Assembly: GCA_036939355.1 (NCBI GenBank)
Contig: JALLAP010001363.1
Span: forward strand, 1-11,037
Reading direction: 5' to 3'
Length of the DNA stretch: 11,037 nt
Source of the DNA: Thalassiosira profunda
Lineage: Eukaryota > Bacillariophyta > Thalassiosirophyceae > Thalassiosirales > Thalassiosiraceae
In this document: one piece after another, positions 7,115-11,037 of the stretch
How the letters are laid out: each line of letters begins with the position of its first letter
How positions within the stretch are numbered: the stretch's first letter is position 1
Made by a program: the position numbers and the translations under genes
The notes under the pieces: model-generated
Databases searched by the model: none
The model's input: the letters and a program-made list of their open reading frames with translations, nothing else
What the model was told of the DNA's origin: nothing

Positions 7115-7186
7115 TCGCCGAAAAATTTCAAGTGAAGTCACATAAATCACATGTGACGATCACACTGGCTCCATCCGGTGTCTTCC
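7115..7186 (-). repeat. Right terminal inverted repeat (72 bases)
   Basis: Inverted copy of 6814-6885. It ends CCGGTGTCTTCC on the plus strand, just before TGTCGC. Confidence 0.8.
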
Positions 7187-7725
7187 TGTCGCTGGGGAGC
7201 CACGCTCCCGGCCCTCTGCTTGGGCGTCTGGCGGCCCCGCAGAGCCCCGCCCACGTAACCAATACTGATTCCTATGTAAACATTTTTGGCGCGCTAAGAT
7301 ACCAAAAAAGCTGAGCAGGATTCTTTCTCCCCCGAGGCAATCAAGTTGAAGCTGGCCGCCTTGACCGCCCCTGCCGCACTCCTTGGGGCCCGACCTGCAG
7401 CCGTCGCCGAACAGCAAGCCCGGCGCAGCGTTGGACCGCAACCGCAGCTGAGCTCTGATTGCAAAGAATCTTTTGTGTGCACATCTTGTCTTGGAACGTT
7501 GCATGCACCGACGAGGCACGCAAGTGTTCGCTCCCTGTCGACGGCAAAGTTCGCATCGTTGCCTGGCGAACAATAGGCAGACGGGTGACCGCCAAGGAGC
7601 TGAGAATCTGCGCCGGGAGGCATTGCGGGGGCGCGGTATTGGGATCTTTTGCCTGCACCGCGTCGATTGTTGCACCCACTTTTGGTTGCAAGTTCGCATC
7701 GATATTGCAAATCGAACAGAGGAGG
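7187..7725 (+). other. Upstream region of the repeat membrane-protein gene
   Basis: No separate gene is supported. The first ~150 bases are a likely promoter: a CCAAT (7259-7263) and a TTTGGCGCG (7285-7293), which fits the E2F/DP consensus TTTSSCGCS; both are weak evidence alone. From 7459 to 7725 the frame of the downstream gene is open without a stop (about 89 codons, several Cys) but has no ATG, so it could be an upstream coding exon or simply 5' UTR. A 12-base repeat, AAGTTCGCATCG, occurs at 7547-7558 and 7690-7701. Confidence 0.45.
7285..7293 (+). promoter_or_regulatory. Possible E2F/DP-type site
   Basis: TTTGGCGCG matches the E2F/DP consensus TTTSSCGCS, about 430 bases before the ATG at 7726 and 20 bases after a CCAAT. 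Such sites mark cell-cycle-controlled genes in many eukaryotes. A single short match may be chance. Confidence 0.2.
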
Positions 7726-10700
7726 ATGGCCGCGTCGTCGGTCCACAGCGAGGCCTCCGCGGGCTTCTCCAACTTCCTCAGCTTCCTCTCCGCGCCAAGG
7801 AACTCCAATAACAATGATAGGGATGACAGCACTGACAGCTCTGAGGACATCGATCGCCGCTCGGCCACACCCAGCAGCGAACTGCCGGACGGGCCGGACA
7901 GGAACATCGATGCGGTAGAAGAGGCGAGCGTGGACGCGCACAGCTTGGAGGAGGGTGCCGAACATGGCGAGCCGAAAGGAGCTCCGCAAGATTCGGATCC
8001 CGAGGCCGCCAAAGGCGCCGTGGCCGTTCCCATAAACACCGGAGAGGACCTCCGCTCCTCGCGACACTCCCGAGCAAGCTGGACGGGCGAAGACGACAAA
8101 TCTCCCCCGTACGCCAAGTGGCTCCGCCTCCTCTCCATATTGTTCTTCGTCGTGGGCTCCATTCTCTACCTAGTAATGGCCGTGGACGATTACCAATGGG
8201 CCCAAGAGTTATTGACATTGCCGGAATGGCTGAGGACGGCAGACGACGATTACAGCTGGGCGAGCTATCGGACGGAGGAGCTCAACAATGCAAGTTTGGC
8301 GTCGGGGAATGATGATGCTGGGGGAGGTGCGGGGGAGACGTCAAACAGATATCGGAGGATGGTTGTGGAGGGCCGGGGAGGGGGCGTAAGACGGATGCTG
8401 TTGCACAGGCAGTTGGAAAGGGAGAGGGAGCAGCAAGAGAGGAGGGAAGCGGCTGCAACGAAGAGAGTCGCAGAAGCCGCTGCCGAGCTTGGAAAATTGG
8501 AGGGAAGAAGCAGGGGCCAAACCATGCCCCGAATGGGCAAGGCGGCCAAACAACGACGTCTCCAAACCCCCGAAGAAGAGACCCCCGAAGCAATGTGGTA
8601 CGACACCGACTGGTCCCTCCTCCCCTCCGACATTCGCGACGCCTACGCCACTTTGGGTTACACCGAGGACAATTGGTGCCTCGGCACGCCCGTGATCGTC
8701 GAGGGGTTCGACCTCGAGGAGTGGGATTGGGTGGAATTGACGGACGAGATGAAAGAGGCCGCGTTGCGGATCGGGTACACGGAAGAGATTTGGTGCGGCG
8801 AATCGGGGTGCGATCTTTACGAGAGGGATTTGATGCCGAGCGTGCAGCCGTCGAGCGTTCCAAGCACGGCCCCGCCGACGTTCTCTCCTACGCCGCGGCC
8901 AACGCTGTCGCCTGTGACAGACAGCCCGACGATGCCAGCACTCTCTGAGGAGGTCCCGGCGTGGATAGGCGAGCTGGGCGAGCTTCTCGAGGGAGCATCG
9001 AGCGAAGAACAATCCTGGGACGACCTCGCGCCAGAGAAACAGAACCACCTCCTCGTGTTGGGCTACACCCCCGCTCTGTGGGATGCCGGTGAATCAGTGC
9101 CCGCAGCTACATCGTCGTGGAGCGATCTGAGCTTCGGGGAGCGGTTCGCGGTGCTCGGCTTGGGCTACTCGGCGGAGGGATGGGATGCCACGCCGGCAGA
9201 GGAGCGGTTTCCCAACCGGCCCGCTGCTCCAGAACTGGTGTTGCCGTCGCAGATTCGGTTCGTCCTGGGCGCCGAGTGGGATGGCCCGGTGCCGGCGTGG
9301 GCGGAGCTGACGCAGCCCATGCGCAATCGGGCGGCCTTTGTGGGCTATTCGCAAGAGACGTGGGATGCAGAGTTTGCAGGCATGGCCACTTCGGGGGATA
9401 CCAACGCTCCAACAAAGAAGCCGACGACCACAGTGAGTGTACTGTGCATATGGTATCACAACTTTTCATTGTGTTCATTGCTAATTCGTTCAACACATCG
9501 TTTGTCCCAGCCAACGAGGGAGCCCACATCAAAGCCGGTAACCGAGAGCCCGAGCACGCAGCCAACACCCAAACCGGTTACTGGCAGTCCGACGGTGCAG
9601 CCGACGCCACGGCCCGTGACAGCCGCTCCCACGACGAAGCCATCGCCCGCCACTGCCGTTCGGCCTCCACAGCCCGATCCTGCACCCGTTCCAGCGCCAC
9701 CAGTTCCTTCCACGCCGGCCGCACCTGGAGGCGCCACTCCTCCATCTCCAACGTCGCCTACCCCAGAGGAGCTCTATGACGATGAATGGTGGCGCGACCT
9801 TCCACCGGAGATCCGGAATGCATACATTGTGCTTGGCTACAATGAAACAATGTGGGACGATGGGATCGGCGTGGCCTTCTCGGAGGACTACGACTGGGAC
9901 GAAATGACGCCGGAGATGAAAGAAGCGGCGACTCTGATTGGGTACACGCAGCAAATGTGGGACGCAGACGAATCGGAGCTCGTTGGCTCGGAACCCGTCG
10001 CGGCTCCTTCTCAATCGATTGGACGCCCCGGATGGTCGGTGCCTGCCCCCGTCGCCGCCGGTCACTACGATGCCTACGACTGGGAAGAGTTGCCACCGGA
10101 AGTGCAGGAAGCCGCTACCGTTCTCGGATTCGATCAAACCCTCTGGGATGCCAACGGAGTGGCGTGGTCGGACGACGTCGACTGGAGCGAACTTTCACCA
10201 GAGGCTCAAGAAGCGGCCGCGCTTTTGGGGTACGACGAGGCCTCGTGGGGCAACGACCCGGAACCGGGCGATCCCGGCTTCTACGATGCGTACGACTGGG
10301 CGGAGTTGCCGCCGGATGTTCGGGAAGCGGCAGCCGTTCTGGGGTATGATCAAAACATGTGGGATACCGGCGACGGCGTTGCCTGGTCGGAAGATTATGA
10401 TTGGGACGAGCTGCCCCCGGAAGCTCAGGAGGCGGCCGCACTGCTGGGCTACGACAAAGACTCGTGGGACATCGAGGAGTCGGAGGGCGGCTTCTCCGTC
10501 GACGATTACGTCAGCGTCGACGACGACTACGTGTTCCAAGTTGGCAACCCGGCCGACGACGTGTGGGTGTCGCGGTACCAGATCCTCTACTTCTTCGCCG
10601 CGCTGTGCTTCTTGTGCGTGGGCGTGCTGGATTTGATCGTCGAGAGAAACGTCTTCCACATCTTGATGATCTTGGCCGGACTCTTTGGCATCATCTCGTC

Positions 10701-11037
10701 CATTTTTGTGGAGGAGAACGTGCGCACCTCGGACATACTCAACGCCGTATCGGTGCACTTTTTCCTTTTGGAGGCGATTACGCTGTTTGGGCACCACAAA
10801 CGGACCAGAATGGGAGAGGATGCCGGTATTTGGGTGAAACGCTCCATTCTCTTCGCGGACATGGAGTTTGGCATTGGGGCATTGATGGATGTCGTCGTGA
10901 GTTGTCTCAGATTTGCTTTGAAGAACCACTTGCTCGATTGTCTGACAAATCATCTGCACCTTTATCTAGCTATCGTATTTTTACATTCTCGACCCGGCGT
11001 CGGACTGGGATGTGGCGTTGCAGGCCACGTGGGTCGC
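7726..11037 (+). CDS. Multi-pass membrane protein with W-LPPE-AA-LGY-WD repeats, 3'-truncated
   Basis: Exons 7726-9432, 9511-10896 and 10970 to the window end code at least 1053 residues without a stop. The ATG at 7726 has A at -3 and G at +4. Residues 1-131 are acidic and Ser-rich, probably cytosolic. One TM segment follows at 132-153 ('WLRLLSILFFVVGSILYLV'), then a charged, helix-prone stretch at 222-259. Eleven ~24-residue repeats come next, consensus DWxELPPExxEAAxxLGYxxxxWD, at about 295, 334, 430, 464, 524, 662, 697, 759, 793, 831 and 866. Pro/Thr/Ser linkers (371-404, 570-654) separate groups. The C-terminus has TM segments near 927-946, 951-969, 978-996 and 1022-1038, continuing over the last intron ('LSYFYILDPASDWD'). 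The Pro/Thr linkers suggest that the repeats face the outside or a lumen. I do not recognise the family and propose no function. Confidence 0.85.
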   Translation, partial: MAASSVHSEASAGFSNFLSFLSAPRNSNNNDRDDSTDSSEDIDRRSATPSSELPDGPDRNIDAVEEASVDAHSLEEGAEHGEPKGAPQDSDPEAAKGAVAVPINTGEDLRSSRHSRASWTGEDDKSPPYAKWLRLLSILFFVVGSILYLVMAVDDYQWAQELLTLPEWLRTADDDYSWASYRTEELNNASLASGNDDAGGGAGETSNRYRRMVVEGRGGGVRRMLLHRQLEREREQQERREAAATKRVAEAAAELGKLEGRSRGQTMPRMGKAAKQRRLQTPEEETPEAMWYDTDWSLLPSDIRDAYATLGYTEDNWCLGTPVIVEGFDLEEWDWVELTDEMKEAALRIGYTEEIWCGESGCDLYERDLMPSVQPSSVPSTAPPTFSPTPRPTLSPVTDSPTMPALSEEVPAWIGELGELLEGASSEEQSWDDLAPEKQNHLLVLGYTPALWDAGESVPAATSSWSDLSFGERFAVLGLGYSAEGWDATPAEERFPNRPAAPELVLPSQIRFVLGAEWDGPVPAWAELTQPMRNRAAFVGYSQETWDAEFAGMATSGDTNAPTKKPTTTVSVLCIWYHNFSLCSLLIRSTHRLSQPTREPTSKPVTESPSTQPTPKPVTGSPTVQPTPRPVTAAPTTKPSPATAVRPPQPDPAPVPAPPVPSTPAAPGGATPPSPTSPTPEELYDDEWWRDLPPEIRNAYIVLGYNETMWDDGIGVAFSEDYDWDEMTPEMKEAATLIGYTQQMWDADESELVGSEPVAAPSQSIGRPGWSVPAPVAAGHYDAYDWEELPPEVQEAATVLGFDQTLWDANGVAWSDDVDWSELSPEAQEAAALLGYDEASWGNDPEPGDPGFYDAYDWAELPPDVREAAAVLGYDQNMWDTGDGVAWSEDYDWDELPPEAQEAAALLGYDKDSWDIEESEGGFSVDDYVSVDDDYVFQVGNPADDVWVSRYQILYFFAALCFLCVGVLDLIVERNVFHILMILAGLFGIISSIFVEENVRTSDILNAVSVHFFLLEAITLFGHHKRTRMGEDAGIWVKRSILFADMEFGIGALMDVVVSCLRFALKNHLLDCLTNHLHLYLAIVFLHSRPGVGLGCGVAGHVGR
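8608..9366 (+). repeat. First group of W-LGY-W repeats (five copies)
   Basis: Units start at 8608, 8725, 9013, 9115 and 9295. The first two end in 'WC' ('LGYTEDNWC', 'IGYTEEIWC') where others end in 'WD'. The next three are more diverged (for example 'SWSDLSFGERFAVLGLGY'). A partial unit ('LPSQIRFVLGAEWD') lies at 9241-9285. A PSSVPSTAPPTFSP-type linker splits units 2 and 3. Confidence 0.85.
9433..9510 (+). other. Intron (78 bases, phase 0, stopless and in frame)
   Basis: Donor GTGAGT, branch-like TGCTAATTC, acceptor TTTGTCCCAG. Its length is a multiple of three and no in-frame stop occurs, so an unspliced transcript would still be translated, adding 26 hydrophobic/Cys-containing residues. 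The AT-rich composition and strong splice signals argue that it is a true intron. Confidence 0.75.
9775..10470 (+). repeat. Second group of W-LGY-W repeats: three tandem double modules
   Basis: Six units form three two-repeat modules at 9775-9963, 10066-10251 and 10285-10470. Each module reads YD..DW-repeat, a spacer containing 'GVAWS(E/D)D', then a second repeat. The last two modules also match well at the DNA level (TACGATGC.TACGACTGG at both starts, 219 bases apart), pointing to recent duplication. Confidence 0.9.
10897..10969 (+). other. Intron (73 bases, phase 0) in the C-terminal membrane domain
   Basis: Donor GTGAGT follows 'ALMDVV'; CTGAC (10942-10946) fits a branch site; acceptor TTATCTAG precedes 'LSYFYILDP'. 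The frame continues to the window end. Confidence 0.85.

Larger units (their letters stand above)
6814..7186. mobile_element. Foldback / MITE-like element with long terminal inverted repeats
   Basis: A 373-base unit bounded by near-identical inverted ends that start GGAAGACACCGGATGGAGCC on each strand. By hand alignment the 72-base arms match at 65 positions. Inside are smaller inverted arms (TGTCCGACCC at 6904-6913 against 7090-7099) and eight palindromes. No transposase is encoded, as expected of a non-autonomous element. I found no clear target-site duplication next to these ends. A weaker outer match (CTCCCCA at 6802-6808 against TGGGGAG at 7193-7199) suggests the true ends may lie slightly further out. 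Repeat-derived open frames rich in Phe, Lys, Ser and Gly on the minus strand (for example 6865-7131) start at TTG and look non-coding. Confidence 0.75.

Noticed and set aside
6865..7131. Minus-strand open frame rich in 'FSKGS/LFKRL' repeats
   Set aside because: It starts at TTG, lies wholly inside the foldback element, and similar Lys/Phe repeats arise in other frames from the palindromes.
7341..8162. Minus-strand 273-codon open frame
   Set aside because: Shadow of the GC-rich plus-strand coding exon; the plus frame has TM segments, repeats and splice-consistent frame.

Overview
The window looks like nuclear DNA of a diatom, most likely a GC-rich centric species (Thalassiosira-like; this is inference). 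The evidence is: short GT-AG spliceosomal introns (68-83 bases, nearly all GTGAG donors, several with CTAAC/CTGAC-type branch sites); Ser/Pro/Lys/Thr 'SPSKSPT' tracts typical of diatom secreted proteins; and a plastid-type bipartite leader with Phe after the signal-peptide cleavage site ('AEA|FVSP').

Left part (1-5979): three tandem, same-strand paralogues of a secreted metzincin-type zinc metalloprotease. The first (1-778) is cut by the window edge. The second (1195-3443, four exons) has signal peptide, prodomain, cysteine-switch-like 'CGAM', catalytic domain, SPSKSPT stalk and a C-terminal Cys-rich module, but its frame is broken twice. The third (4222-5979) is one intact exon and ends in a hydrophobic tail like a GPI-anchor or membrane signal instead of the Cys-rich module. 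The cluster therefore seems to make secreted and surface-bound forms of the same protease.

Middle (6015-7186): a convergent minus-strand gene for a probably plastid-targeted protein of unknown function. Its ATG lies 52 bases from a 373-base foldback/MITE-like element (6814-7186). The element has 72-base terminal inverted repeats and eight copies of a 13-base palindrome core (CCTTTTGAAAAGG).

Right part (7726 to the window end): a long plus-strand gene with at least three exons, easily missed because it runs off the window. It encodes a membrane protein with one N-terminal TM segment, at least eleven copies of a ~24-residue 'W..LPPE..EAA..LGY....WD' repeat with Pro/Thr linkers, and a multi-pass C-terminal membrane domain. 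I do not recognise this family; it is the best candidate for something undescribed here.

All translations and alignments were done by hand; no database search was possible.
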